DNA from: Schaalia sp. Marseille-Q2122
Lineage (GTDB): Bacteria > Actinomycetota > Actinomycetes > Actinomycetales > Actinomycetaceae
Assembly: GCF_903645355.1 (NCBI RefSeq)
Contig: NZ_CAHJXR010000004.1
Location: 365,970-429,969 of the forward strand
Length of the DNA stretch: 64,000 nt
Reading direction: 5' to 3'
Shown: in pieces, positions 12,885-22,484 of the stretch
How the letters are laid out: each line of letters begins with the position of its first letter
Position numbering within the stretch: position 1 is the stretch's first letter
Program-made: the position numbers and the translations under genes
Notes under the pieces: generated by a model
What the model saw: only the letters and a program-made list of their open reading frames with translations
Told to the model about the DNA's origin: nothing
Database searches by the model: none

Positions 12885-15746
12885 TTAGGCAGTGCGTGCC
12901 GCGTCCCTATCAAAGGTCTTAGCCAGATACTGGCCGGTGAAGGATCCAGGAATACGAGCGACGTCCTCCGGCGTGCCCTCGGCGACGACGAGACCGCCAC
13001 CGGAACCGCCCTCGGGGCCCATATCAATAATCCAGTCAGCACACTTAATGACGTCAAGGTTGTGCTCAATGACGATGACCGTATTGCCCTTGTCGACCAG
13101 GGATTGCAAGACGAGAAGGAGCTTGCGGATATCCTCCGAATGCAGGCCGGTAGTCGGCTCATCCAGCACATAGACGCTGCGGCCATTGGACCGGCGCTGC
13201 AACTCGGAGGCAAGTTTCACGCGCTGAGCCTCACCGCCCGAGAGCGTCGTCGCAGACTGCCCGAGACGCACGTACCCTAGGCCAACCTCAACAAGGGTGT
13301 TGAGGTGGCGGGCGATGCGGGCAATGGGCGCGAAGAACTCAGCAGCCTCACTGATCGGCATATTGAGGATGTCAGCAACGGACTTGCCCTTGTAGAGCAC
13401 CTCCAGGGTTTCACGATTGTAGCGAGCGCCGTGGCAGACCTCGCAAGGGACGTACACATCGGGAAGGAAGTTCATCTCAATCCGCAACGTGCCATCGCCC
13501 TTACAGGACTCGCAGCGGCCACCCTTGACATTGAACGAGAAACGTCCGGGTCCATACCCACGGACCTTCGCTTCTGGGGTCTCAGCAAAGAGCTTACGGA
13601 TGTGATCCCACACGCCGGTGTAGGTCGCGGGATTGGAACGTGGCGTTCGACCAATCGGAGACTGGTCAACGTGAACGACTTTATCGAGTTCCTCCATGCC
13701 CGTCACCGTGCGGTGCCGACCAGGCACAAGGCGTGCACCATTGAGGCGTGAGGCCAGCGAACGGTAAAGGATGGAATTGACGAGCGTGGACTTGCCCGAC
13801 CCTGACACGCCGGTGACTGCGGTGAAACAGGACAGGGGGAAGGACACCGAGACGTTATTGAGGTTGTGTTCGCGGGCGCCCTCGACAGTCAGCGTGCGCG
13901 AATGGTCAACGGGACGACGCTTGGCGGGCATGTGGATCATGCGCCTACCCGCAAGGTAGTCACCTGTCATAGACGTCTTTGATTCGAGCAGGGCCGACAG
14001 GGTGCCTGAGTGGACGATCTGACCACCGTGTTCGCCAGCCCCAGGGCCAATGTCGACAATCCAATCGGCGGCTTCCATCGTTTCCTCATCATGTTCGACG
14101 ACGATGAGGGTATTGCCCAGGTCGCGTAGGCGTTCCAGGGTTTCAATGAGGCGTCGATTATCGCGCTGGTGAAGGCCGATGGAGGGTTCATCCAAGACGT
14201 AGAGCACGCCGACAAGGCCCGAGCCAATCTGCGTTGCCAGGCGAATACGCTGAGCCTCCCCACCCGAAAGCGTGCCAGCACCGCGGGAGAGAGTGAGGTA
14301 GGTCAGGCCGACATCAACGAGGAAGTTCAAACGAGCCCGGATCTCTGCCAGCACGGGCGCGGCAATCGCGCCAGCGCGTTCCTCGAGCTCCAAACCATTG
14401 AGGAAGTCACGGGCTTCAGCGATCGACAGATCTGACAGCGCCGCGATACTCAGACCGCCAACACGCACGGCCAACACCTCGGGACGAAGGCGCGCACCGC
14501 GACAGGAGGGGCAGGGAACTTCACGCATGTAGCTATCGAGCTTGTCCATCGACCATTGGGACTCGGTTTCAGCTCGCTTACGCTCAACATAGTTGACCGC
14601 GCCCTCGAAACCGGTAGTGAAGCGACGCTCGCGCCCCCAGCGGTTGCGGTAGGACACCTTCACCTCGTAGTCGTGACCGAAGAGGATAATCTCTTGAATG
14701 TCAGCAGGGAGCTCACGCCAGGGAACGTCAAGGCTGAAACCAAGCTCCTCAGCGAGGGTAGCGAGGATCTTCAACTGGTACTTGTTGTTGACGCTCCAGG
14801 GGCTCACCGCCCCTTCTCGAAGGCACAGCCCCTCATCAGGGACGACAAGTTCAGGATCGACCTCAAGTTTCATGCCCAAGCCCGTACATTCCGGGCAGGC
14901 GCCATAGGGGGCATTGAAAGAGAAAGTGCGAGGCTCAATCTCTTCCAGGGCCAGCGGGTGGTCATTGGGGCACGCGCGTTTTTCCGAGTAGCGGCGCTGA
15001 CGGCCCGGATCGTCCTGGGGCAAATCGACATAGTCGATAATGACCAGTCCATCGGATAAGCGCAGTGCGGTCTCCACCGAGTCTGTCAGACGCTGGCGCA
15101 TACCGTCACGCACCACTAAACGGTCGACAATGACGGAAATGTCGTGACGCAGCTTCTTTTCCAACACCGGCAGATCGTCGGTGTCGAGGCGCAACTGTTC
15201 ACCGTCGATAATGGCACGCACGTAGCCAGAGGCACGCAGCTCATCGAGAAGATCCTGGTACTCGCCCTTCCTGCCACGCACGACGGGCGCGAGTACCTGG
15301 AAGCGTGTCCCCTCAGGCAGGGAGCGGACGCGATCGACGATCTGCTGTGGGGTTTGGGCCTGAATCTGCGCGTCACACTTGGGGCAGTGTGCCACGCCAG
15401 CGCGAGCGAAGAGTAGACGCAGGTAGTCGTGGATCTCCGTAATGGTGCCAACGGTTGATCGCGGGTTCCGTGAGGTCGACTTCTGATCGATGGACACGGC
15501 GGGAGAGAGTCCCTCGATGAAGTCCACGTCGGGCTTGTCCATTTGGCCGAGGAATTGCCGGGCGTAGGAGGACAAGGACTCGACGTAGCGCCGCTGCCCT
15601 TCAGCAAAAATGGTGTCGAAAGCGAGCGAGGATTTTCCCGAACCCGACAGCCCCGTAAAGACAATGAGTGAATCGCGGGGCAGGTCGAGGTCAACATCCT
15701 TGAGGTTGTGTTCGCGGGCGCCGCGGACGATCAGTTGGTCATGCAC
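12885..15746 (-). CDS. uvrA: excinuclease ABC subunit UvrA
   Basis: A 953-residue damage-recognition ATPase with two ABC modules. Module I has [19 protein letters not shown] near residue 32 and its signature [12 protein letters not shown]; module II has [16 protein letters not shown] and [14 protein letters not shown]. Zinc-finger cysteines are present, CPxC-type in the first half and CESCKGDGT...CEVCHG in the second. The start codon lies 8 bp inside the end of the upstream hydrolase gene, suggesting coupled translation. Full family length. Confidence 0.98.
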   Translation of the reverse strand: MHDQLIVRGAREHNLKDVDLDLPRDSLIVFTGLSGSGKSSLAFDTIFAEGQRRYVESLSSYARQFLGQMDKPDVDFIEGLSPAVSIDQKSTSRNPRSTVGTITEIHDYLRLLFARAGVAHCPKCDAQIQAQTPQQIVDRVRSLPEGTRFQVLAPVVRGRKGEYQDLLDELRASGYVRAIIDGEQLRLDTDDLPVLEKKLRHDISVIVDRLVVRDGMRQRLTDSVETALRLSDGLVIIDYVDLPQDDPGRQRRYSEKRACPNDHPLALEEIEPRTFSFNAPYGACPECTGLGMKLEVDPELVVPDEGLCLREGAVSPWSVNNKYQLKILATLAEELGFSLDVPWRELPADIQEIILFGHDYEVKVSYRNRWGRERRFTTGFEGAVNYVERKRAETESQWSMDKLDSYMREVPCPSCRGARLRPEVLAVRVGGLSIAALSDLSIAEARDFLNGLELEERAGAIAAPVLAEIRARLNFLVDVGLTYLTLSRGAGTLSGGEAQRIRLATQIGSGLVGVLYVLDEPSIGLHQRDNRRLIETLERLRDLGNTLIVVEHDEETMEAADWIVDIGPGAGEHGGQIVHSGTLSALLESKTSMTGDYLAGRRMIHMPAKRRPVDHSRTLTVEGAREHNLNNVSVSFPLSCFTAVTGVSGSGKSTLVNSILYRSLASRLNGARLVPGRHRTVTGMEELDKVVHVDQSPIGRTPRSNPATYTGVWDHIRKLFAETPEAKVRGYGPGRFSFNVKGGRCESCKGDGTLRIEMNFLPDVYVPCEVCHGARYNRETLEVLYKGKSVADILNMPISEAAEFFAPIARIARHLNTLVEVGLGYVRLGQSATTLSGGEAQRVKLASELQRRSNGRSVYVLDEPTTGLHSEDIRKLLLVLQSLVDKGNTVIVIEHNLDVIKCADWIIDMGPEGGSGGGLVVAEGTPEDVARIPGSFTGQYLAKTFDRDAARTA

Positions 15747-16608
15747 ACCCTGAGTTTAATGCGCTTTCCGTAGAAAATCCGTCGCCAGTCGTACATGTGT
15801 TCCATTCCACGAGGGCCTGTGCGACAAGCTCTGGCTGCTCAACAGCGCACATATGCTTGGCCCCCTCAACATGCACGACACCGCGGGAGGGCGAGGCTGA
15901 CAAAGCCTGACGCAGCGCACAGGCGGCAGCATTATCGAACCCAGCATCCTCGGAGCCATTGACAATCATTGTCGGCACGGTCACTTCGGCGAGGCCCGGG
16001 CGAAGGTCGGTCGTTGCGAGGATCTCGCAACACTGCGCGTAACCCTCGTTGTCGCACTCAATAAAGGCTCGGCGGATCCTGGAGACAGCGGAGGCGCCTC
16101 TCCCCCATTCCGCCACTGCGGCGGGAGCCTCGCCAAAACCGGCGAAGGAGGCCGAGAACCAGCGTTCCATCGTCACGTCAACGATCGCTTCAGTGCCCTG
16201 CGTGCGGACAAGGTCGGCGCGTTCGGCCCACATCTCGGGTGTCCCATTGACCGGGCCGGAAGCCATGATCGTTGAGGACAAGAGGCGTTCAGGCATCCGC
16301 TCAGCAGCGGCGAGGGCGATCAAACCGCCAATCGACAGGCCTGCAATATGGAATTGCCCGACGCCGAGCTTATTGAGCGACACTTCCAGTGCGTGCAGCA
16401 GAGCATCCATCGTCAAAGGCTCATCAATGGGGGCGGGAGCGGAACCCCCATGCCCAGGCAGATCGAAACGTACCACGCGGAAATGTGGAGTGAGGAGGGG
16501 CAGGCACCAATCCCACATCGTGTGTGAGGAGCCCAGAGAATGTCCCAGGACGAGCACGGGCGCATCTGCGGTGCCATCAACAGTGAGTTTCACAGTCCAT
16601 TCAGTCAT
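15739..16608 (-). CDS. alpha/beta-fold hydrolase (3-oxoadipate enol-lactonase-like)
   Basis: A 289-residue hydrolase with the oxyanion-hole motif [11 protein letters not shown], the nucleophile serine in AGLSIGG, an acidic residue in [10 protein letters not shown] and the catalytic histidine in EGAKHMC. The pattern is nearest to PcaD-like lactonases, but no other beta-ketoadipate gene is nearby, so the substrate is unknown. AAAGGAGG precedes the ATG by 8 nt. Its last 8 bases overlap uvrA, so the two are co-transcribed; whether they share a function is unclear. Confidence 0.8.
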   Translation of the reverse strand: MTEWTVKLTVDGTADAPVLVLGHSLGSSHTMWDWCLPLLTPHFRVVRFDLPGHGGSAPAPIDEPLTMDALLHALEVSLNKLGVGQFHIAGLSIGGLIALAAAERMPERLLSSTIMASGPVNGTPEMWAERADLVRTQGTEAIVDVTMERWFSASFAGFGEAPAAVAEWGRGASAVSRIRRAFIECDNEGYAQCCEILATTDLRPGLAEVTVPTMIVNGSEDAGFDNAAACALRQALSASPSRGVVHVEGAKHMCAVEQPELVAQALVEWNTCTTGDGFSTESALNSGCA

Positions 16609-16710
16609 AACGATCGCCTCCTTTGAACGATAAGCCTCAAGCTTAAAGGCTTATTGTATGTCTGAGATGCGCACAATCGGCGTGAATCCACGCAGGTGGC
16701 GTGAGCTTCC

Positions 16711-19137
16711 TCAGGTGCGCGGCGCTGCGGTGAAGTGCTGCTGCACCCGGTAGACCACCTCAATGAGCATGCACGCCACCAGACCCATCACGCCGATAAC
16801 GCTCCACTGCTCACCCGTCGGCCACTCCAAGGCGAAGAAATGCCTCGTCACGGGGATGAGGAAGCCCAGAACCGCCGCACCACCCATCGCGAGCAAGAGT
16901 CCGACTCTCCACCCCACGAGGGGGCGGGCGGTGATGCTCAGCAGCCACAGTGCCCCCGCCATGAGCGATAGAGTCGCAACGCTTTGGCCCTCTACCGTGC
17001 CGATGCCGACGTACCAGTAGCCGAGCAAGGCGATACCAGCCAGGATGATGCCGGAGGGAATCGCCAGACTCAGGGTCCGCTTGAGGAAGCCAGGTACGTA
17101 GCGCCTCTTATTGGGCCCCAGAGCGATAGCAAAGGCGGGTAGGCCGATGGTGAGGACACCAATGTAGGTGAAGTGCCGGGGCAGGAAGGGGTAGGGCCAC
17201 AGGAGCAGCGACGTCGTCAGTGCCAGGGCCAGGGAGTACATGGTCTTCGTAAGAAACAGTGAGGAGACTCGTTCCATATTGGCGATGATGCGACGGCCTT
17301 CTGCAACCACGCCAGGAAGCACGGAGAATTCCCCACCGACAAGGACGATCTGTGACACGGCCTTCGTCGCCGGAGCGCCATTACCCATCGCGATGCCAAG
17401 GTCAGCGTCCTTCAACGCGAGGGCGTCATTGACACCGTCGCCTGTCATCGCCACACAGTGGTCGTCAGCTTGGAGGGCCCGCACCATGGCACGTTTCTGT
17501 TCGGGCGTAACGCGGCCGAAGACATCATGGTTGCGGATCGCTGTGGCGAAGGCCGCGCTGTCGAGATCCTCAGGTAGGGTGCGTGCGTCACAGACGCGCA
17601 CTTCCTCCCCTCCGGGGGAAGTCAGGCCAACCATCTGGGCGAGGGCGGCCACAGTGGACGGGTTGTCGCCGGAGATGACGCGGACACGCACGCCTTGCGC
17701 TCTAAAGTACTCAAGGGTTTGGGCTGCGTCGGGGCGCAGGTCCTCTTCGAAGGTCAAGAGGCTCACGGGTTGGAGGTCGGCGGGAAGGGTTTCCTCACGA
17801 CCACCATCCTCGGTGGTGGCGGGCACACTGGCGCTGTGAGCGAGGAGGAGGACGCGCCGGCCTCGTCCTGCGTGCTCAGCGACACTGGCACGCAAGGCGT
17901 CAACGCTGGATGCGCCTTCGGTCAGGGCAATAGCGTCAAAGAGGATCTCAGGAGCGCCGAAATACCAGGACGTTCCGGCGACGCCGAGGGCGGCCCACTT
18001 GCGCGCCGAGGAGAAGGCGATGGCCCATTCAGGGGTGTGGCGTTGGGTGACGCTGAGTGTGCCGTCGTCGATGGCGTCCATCACCGCTGCAGCGGTGGCA
18101 TTGGAAGCCTCGGTGTTGAGCAGGGAGAGGATATTGCCCGCCTCGTTAGCGACTGCGGGGGCAACGCCTTCAAGGCTGTGCAGACCATGAAGGCGGATAC
18201 CTCCGGTGGTCAAGGTGCCTGTCTTATCGAGGCAAAGGGCGTCGACGCGGGCGAGGACCTCCACTGCGGGCAGCTCTTGGACGAGGACATCTTGTCGGGC
18301 AAGTTTGGCCGAACCCACAGCGAAGTTCATCGAGGTGAGCAGGACAAGACCCTGGGGGATCATGCCGACAACGCCGGCGACGGCGAGGACGAGGCCATGA
18401 CGCCAGTCGAGCACTCCCCCGTCAGCACCAGAAACCGTCCACTGCGTCCAGGCCAGCAGGGCAACGACGGGCAGGATAAGGAAGGAGATGACGCGCAGCA
18501 CCGCGTCGATACCTTTTTGAATTTCCGACGTTGTCCGAGTAAAGGCCTTGACCTGGCGGGTGATGCCCTGCGCGTAGAGGTCCTCCCCTACTGCCGTGGC
18601 GACGATGAGGCCCGAGCCGGCGACGACCGAGGTGCCGGCAAGCACAGGGTCGCCAGCGTTCTTGCGGACGGGATGGGATTCACCCGTCAGCATCGATTCG
18701 TCGACTTCAAGGCCCGTGGCCTCCATGACGGTTCCGTCTACGCCAATACGGTCACCGAGAGTGAGTTCCACTGCGTCGTCGAGGACAACATCGTCGAAGG
18801 GGATCTCGGTGGCTTTGCCGTCGCGCCACACGGTTGCTCGGGCGGCGTCAACGATGGCGAGGGCATCGAGGGTGCGCTTTGCTTTCCATTCGGAGACGAT
18901 GCCGATGATCGCATTAACGATCATGACACCGCCAAAAACAGCGTCCTTCCAGGTTCCTACGAGGAGGACCGTTGCCATTGCGCCAACCAGAATCGCATTA
19001 AAGAGCGTGAAAATATTGGCGCGGGCAATGGAGGACAGTGAGCGGGAGGTTTGCTCCTCAACGGCGTTGGTCTGGCCGTTTTTGACGCGGGTCTGCACGT
19101 CGTCGGTGCTCAGCCCGTAGGTGGAATAGTCAGCCAT
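16711..19137 (-). CDS. P-type ATPase, cation-translocating (CtpE-like)
   Basis: An 808-residue P-type ATPase. The phosphorylation motif DKTGTLTTGG, the actuator loop MLTGES, and the hinge MTGDGVNDALALKDADLGIAMG are intact, with transmembrane helices near residues 45-85, 215-270 and six more at the C-terminus. No N-terminal heavy-metal-binding domain and no CPx motif are seen, which argues against copper or cadmium export. It most resembles mycobacterial CtpE, reported to take up calcium. A single-gene unit with an AAGGCGAGG ribosome site. Confidence 0.88.
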   Translation of the reverse strand: MADYSTYGLSTDDVQTRVKNGQTNAVEEQTSRSLSSIARANIFTLFNAILVGAMATVLLVGTWKDAVFGGVMIVNAIIGIVSEWKAKRTLDALAIVDAARATVWRDGKATEIPFDDVVLDDAVELTLGDRIGVDGTVMEATGLEVDESMLTGESHPVRKNAGDPVLAGTSVVAGSGLIVATAVGEDLYAQGITRQVKAFTRTTSEIQKGIDAVLRVISFLILPVVALLAWTQWTVSGADGGVLDWRHGLVLAVAGVVGMIPQGLVLLTSMNFAVGSAKLARQDVLVQELPAVEVLARVDALCLDKTGTLTTGGIRLHGLHSLEGVAPAVANEAGNILSLLNTEASNATAAAVMDAIDDGTLSVTQRHTPEWAIAFSSARKWAALGVAGTSWYFGAPEILFDAIALTEGASSVDALRASVAEHAGRGRRVLLLAHSASVPATTEDGGREETLPADLQPVSLLTFEEDLRPDAAQTLEYFRAQGVRVRVISGDNPSTVAALAQMVGLTSPGGEEVRVCDARTLPEDLDSAAFATAIRNHDVFGRVTPEQKRAMVRALQADDHCVAMTGDGVNDALALKDADLGIAMGNGAPATKAVSQIVLVGGEFSVLPGVVAEGRRIIANMERVSSLFLTKTMYSLALALTTSLLLWPYPFLPRHFTYIGVLTIGLPAFAIALGPNKRRYVPGFLKRTLSLAIPSGIILAGIALLGYWYVGIGTVEGQSVATLSLMAGALWLLSITARPLVGWRVGLLLAMGGAAVLGFLIPVTRHFFALEWPTGEQWSVIGVMGLVACMLIEVVYRVQQHFTAAPRT

Positions 19138-19206
19138 GCCTCGCCTTGAGTTGGGGTGTCCGAGAGTATGCGTTCAACCGTGGAAGGAATCTTTGGGGAG
19201 TGAGAG

Positions 19207-19235
19207 TGTGCGGTCGGGGATCACCCGACCGCACA
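19207..19235 (-). terminator. terminator after terC
   Basis: 12-bp inverted repeat (TGTGCGGTCGGG and its complement) with a 5-nt loop, 6 bp past the stop of the TerC gene. Confidence 0.75.
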
Positions 19236-19240
19236 GCTAC

Positions 19241-20251
19241 TCAGTGACCGCGAGAGAGCGGAACGTCGTGCTTTTGCAGTGAACGGCTCTTGATGATCGA
19301 GGCGACGACGGTGATAGTGATGGTCGCGCCGATGAACACCAGGGAGGGGACGATGCCGATCTCAGGTGCCCACAGCATTGGTTCTCCGCCGTAGAGGAAG
19401 GGCAGTGTGTTGGTGTGCATTGCGTGCAAGATGAGCTTGACGCCGATGAAGCCCAGGATTGCGGCTAGGCCGTAGTGCAGGTAAACGAGGCGCTCGAGCA
19501 GGCCATCGACAAGGAAGTAGAGCTGGCGCAGTCCCAGGAGGGCGAAGGCGTTAGCGGCGAAGACCAGGTAGGGCTCCTGCGTGAGGCCGAAGATCGCCGG
19601 GATAGAGTCGAAGGCGAACATGAGGTCTGCTGAGCCGAGGGCAAGGACGACGAGGAAAAGAGGGGTGAGGAAGAGCTTGCCGTTCTCGCGGTGGAAGAAC
19701 TTCTGACCGTCGAAGCCTTCAGTGATGGGGAAACGACGACGCATCATGCGCACGAAGGCGTTCTCGTGATACTCGGTGGGTTCGTCGTCAATGGTGATGC
19801 CTTCGCGTGCTTGAGACCATGCTGTCCACAGCAGCCATGCGCCGAAGATGAAGAACACCCAGGAGAACTGTTCAATGATGGCAGCGCCAACGAGGATAAA
19901 GATCAGGCGCAGGACGAGGGCGATAATAATGCCCGAGAGTAGGGCCTTTTGTTGGAATTCACGGGGAATCCGGAAGGAGGCCATGATGATGATGAAGACG
20001 AAGAGGTTGTCGAGGGACAGTGCCTTCTCCGTGAGGAAGCCAGCGTAGTATTGGCCAGCGTAGACGGCGCCGTAGACGTACCAGATGATGATGCCGAATC
20101 CGAGGCCGAGGACGACATAGCCCAGGGACCACCATGCCGCTTCCTTCAGGCTGGGGGCGTGGGGGGTTCTAACGTGGCCGACGATGTCGACGGTGATGAG
20201 GGCCAGGATGACAATGGATAAACCGACCCAGCCGAGCAGATGGACATCCAC
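19241..20251 (-). CDS. TerC family integral membrane protein (Alx/manganese-exporter type)
   Basis: A 336-residue protein with about nine transmembrane segments and the TerC hallmarks KALSLDNLFVFIIIMASF and GSADLMFAFDSIPAIFGLT, whose acidic residues lie in the membrane. Members such as Alx and the YkoY/MeeY group help remove manganese, and some metalate exported enzymes. The leader upstream looks like a yybP-ykoY manganese riboswitch, which supports a role in manganese homeostasis rather than tellurite resistance. A terminator follows directly. Confidence 0.9.
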   Translation of the reverse strand: MDVHLLGWVGLSIVILALITVDIVGHVRTPHAPSLKEAAWWSLGYVVLGLGFGIIIWYVYGAVYAGQYYAGFLTEKALSLDNLFVFIIIMASFRIPREFQQKALLSGIIIALVLRLIFILVGAAIIEQFSWVFFIFGAWLLWTAWSQAREGITIDDEPTEYHENAFVRMMRRRFPITEGFDGQKFFHRENGKLFLTPLFLVVLALGSADLMFAFDSIPAIFGLTQEPYLVFAANAFALLGLRQLYFLVDGLLERLVYLHYGLAAILGFIGVKLILHAMHTNTLPFLYGGEPMLWAPEIGIVPSLVFIGATITITVVASIIKSRSLQKHDVPLSRGH

Positions 20252-20283
20252 CAGGGAGACCTCTTTCGTGTACAGGACATGAT

Positions 20284-20401
20284 CATGAGGTCTCTTCCCA
20301 CCCCGGCGCGCTCCGTGGTCTGGCGGCAGCAGGGCGGTTGTTCCGAGCAGAAAACACTGCCGTGATGACGAAACAACGCTTGATGGGATTACTCCCCTCG
20401 G
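20284..20401 (-). ncRNA. yybP-ykoY family (manganese) riboswitch, candidate
   Basis: The minus-strand leader of terC begins GAGGGGAGTA and ends AGAGACCTC 33 nt before the start codon; the AGG/CCT ends can pair as P1. Between them lies TCATCACGG, like the conserved internal-loop segment, and a GC-rich distal helix. These are the landmarks of the yybP-ykoY class, and genes of the TerC type are its best-known targets. A TAAAAT -10 box at 20408-20413 would start the RNA right at the element. Confidence 0.72.
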
Positions 20402-20407
20402 CCGTCA

Positions 20408-20413
20408 ATTTTA
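20408..20413 (-). promoter_or_regulatory. -10 box of the terC riboswitch transcript
   Basis: TAAAAT on the minus strand, about 7-12 nt before the predicted 5' end of the riboswitch. No clear -35 box is seen. Confidence 0.5.
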
Positions 20414-20622
20414 GCGGGAGCGGGCACAACGGGCTGCGTGGGCGGCCACTTTTGGGTGCTCTGGGGCTGCGGTATTACTCACGCTGTTAGCGTGGGGCCC
20501 CTGCGTAAGTGCGCTGGTGTGGGCCGTCGCAGTGGGTCTACTGCGCTGTTGAGGGGAGAATCTCAGGGGTGATGAGGGAAGAATCAGGGTGTGCCCTTCC
20601 CTTTTTCAGGACCGGAAGCTAC

Positions 20623-20628
20623 TACTAT
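20623..20628 (+). promoter_or_regulatory. -10 box of the membrane protein gene at 20636 (leaderless)
   Basis: TACTAT with 7 nt to the ATG at 20636. Confidence 0.45.
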
Positions 20629-20635
20629 CTCACCT

Positions 20636-21547
20636 ATGAGCCGAAAGAGTGTGTCCCGCCGTGAACGACTGTCACGTCTTCTCGACGCCTTCTTCGGCTC
20701 CCCGTTTGCTCCTTTGGAGCTTCCGGCTCTTCGTGAGGCATCTATTGACTATGAGGCTGTCTTACGAACGGCTCGCGTTCATCAGCTTGCCGAGTTGGGA
20801 CGCCGAGAAGTCCGTGAGGTTTCGGTTGGTGTCTTGACTGATCCTGATCGACTGCTTGCTCATCTTCGCGACTCCATTGAGGATCGCTGCATCCTGTGGG
20901 TGTGCGTCGTGAACTCTGCTGATGAGCGTGACGCGATTGAGGCCGCACTGCCTGCCCTGGTACGGGTCCTGGGTGAGCATCGCAGCGGCGCGACGGTGAT
21001 TGGTCTGCATACTGCGTCGATCACGCGCAGTGTCATTGTTGAACACCCTGAAAAGTTGGGTGTCTTTACCGGAATTGACACGGCCTATCTTCCGCGCGAT
21101 ATTGTGCGCTCCTTGACGAAGGCAAAGGTATCTTTGACGCATACGAGTGCGCTTATGCGTCTGGCGCGTGAGCCTAAATCATGGGTGTACCTGACGATCT
21201 TTATCTATTCGTCGTTGCGCGCTTTGCCGGTCATGTTTGTTCCGCAGTTCCACGGGTCTTTGCTGTGGTTGTGGATTATTGATATCGGCACGGCAATCCC
21301 CTACACCTGGGGGCTGTTAGCGATGTTTACTGCGGCTGTTCCGTGGGTGCGCTTGGCGGGCATGGTGACAACGGTGGTCACCTTTATTGCGCCCTATGTG
21401 TACTTCTGGCTCCACGGTGACGATTATCCGCCTTACATCACGATTGTGATTGTGGGGATGATCGTGGCCAGTGTGGGCGTTGAAGTATGGCGGTTCAGGC
21501 AGGAGCGCAAGCTCCAGCGCACTTACGCTGCTTGTGAAGCTGCTTGA
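20636..21547 (+). CDS. uncharacterised membrane protein
   Basis: A 303-residue protein not assigned to any family by me. The first 180 residues are soluble and mixed alpha/beta; residues after about 180 form roughly four transmembrane helices (YLTIFIYSSLRALPVMFV onward), with a basic tail RFRQERKLQR. I start it at ATG 20636, where TACTAT lies 7 nt upstream; a GTG at 20591 in the same frame would add 15 residues. Its last 53 bases overlap the convergent phosphatidylcholine synthase-like gene. No function is proposed. Confidence 0.75.
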   Translation: MSRKSVSRRERLSRLLDAFFGSPFAPLELPALREASIDYEAVLRTARVHQLAELGRREVREVSVGVLTDPDRLLAHLRDSIEDRCILWVCVVNSADERDAIEAALPALVRVLGEHRSGATVIGLHTASITRSVIVEHPEKLGVFTGIDTAYLPRDIVRSLTKAKVSLTHTSALMRLAREPKSWVYLTIFIYSSLRALPVMFVPQFHGSLLWLWIIDIGTAIPYTWGLLAMFTAAVPWVRLAGMVTTVVTFIAPYVYFWLHGDDYPPYITIVIVGMIVASVGVEVWRFRQERKLQRTYAACEAA

Positions 21548-22247
21548 CGGTACGCCAGGCGCTGATTGCCATGATCCATGCGCCGGAAATCCACCACACG
21601 ATGACGAGCCATAGTGGTGAGACCGGGTAGAGGGCGACGAGGCCGGCGGTGGCGAAGACCCAGGCGAAAGCCGCGAGGATATTGACGGGCCGCAGTCTTT
21701 CGACTCGGAAGGGGTGGACGAAGGTGAGCGGGGCAACCGTCAGCACCGCAAGAGTAATGGTCACGATGATATTCGTGACGGGTGCCAGTTCGAAGATCCA
21801 CATGATGACGGCGACGACATTCCATGCGGCGGGGAAGCCCATGAAGTAGTGGTCGGAGGTCTTGAGTGCGACGTTGCAGTAGCAGAACAACGAGGACACG
21901 GTGATGAGGACCATGGCGGCAAGGCCGATGGCGGGGTGGCCGAAGTCGATGTGGAGGTAGATGAAGGCGGCGGGGATGAAGGTCCACGTCAGGTAGTCAA
22001 CGATGAGGTCGAGTGCGGTGCCGTCGAATCCGGGGGCGTAGGTTTTGACCTTTGCCCAGCGGGCGAAGGTTCCGTCTACGCCGTCGACGATGAGGGCGAT
22101 GCCCAGCCACAGCCACATGAGTTTGATGTTGTTTTCGAAGAGTGCCACCGTTGCCAGGCACGCCCAGAGGGCGCCGGTGAGGGTGAAGATGTGGGTGGCC
22201 CATGCGAGGGCCACGCGGTGGCGGGGAAGGCGACTATCGTCGGTCAT
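21495..22247 (-). CDS. pcs: phosphatidylcholine synthase-like CDP-alcohol phosphatidyltransferase
   Basis: A 250-residue protein with about eight membrane segments. It carries a CDP-alcohol phosphotransferase motif near residue 58 (DGTFAR, then a Gly and two Asp in DGTALDLIVDY). The wider pattern, with VDYLTWTFIPA, an ALKTSDHYFMGFPAAWN block and flanking hydrophobic segments, matches bacterial phosphatidylcholine synthase, which joins choline to CDP-diacylglycerol, better than PgsA or PssA. The enzyme is uncommon in Actinobacteria. It ends inside the 3' end of the convergent membrane-protein gene. Confidence 0.75.
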   Translation of the reverse strand: MTDDSRLPRHRVALAWATHIFTLTGALWACLATVALFENNIKLMWLWLGIALIVDGVDGTFARWAKVKTYAPGFDGTALDLIVDYLTWTFIPAAFIYLHIDFGHPAIGLAAMVLITVSSLFCYCNVALKTSDHYFMGFPAAWNVVAVIMWIFELAPVTNIIVTITLAVLTVAPLTFVHPFRVERLRPVNILAAFAWVFATAGLVALYPVSPLWLVIVWWISGAWIMAISAWRTVKQLHKQRKCAGACAPA

Positions 22248-22471
22248 TGCCTGTCTACTCCGTAAAGTTGTGCGGGTGGCCGTCGTCGTGACAGCCCCTC
22301 TAGGTTACCGTGCATTTGGTGTGTGGCGGTGTATTCGTCTTTCGTGCCCCAAGTAGTACCGCTTTTGTATACATCGTAGGTGGTGTGGGGGAGGAAAAGG
22401 AACTCGGGCGCTGTGGGAGACTCGACGAGGGCGGCGCCGCGTCGTTGTGGGCGCGCAGGCGTGCGGCGCGC

Positions 22472-22477
22472 TACGGT
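22472..22477 (+). promoter_or_regulatory. -10 box of uvrB (leaderless)
   Basis: TACGGT with 7 nt to the ATG at 22485. Confidence 0.45.
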
Positions 22478-22484
22478 GGGGTTT

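Noticed and set aside
17695..19041. A 448-codon plus-strand open frame
   Set aside because: Antisense to the P-type ATPase; no family motif and no good start.
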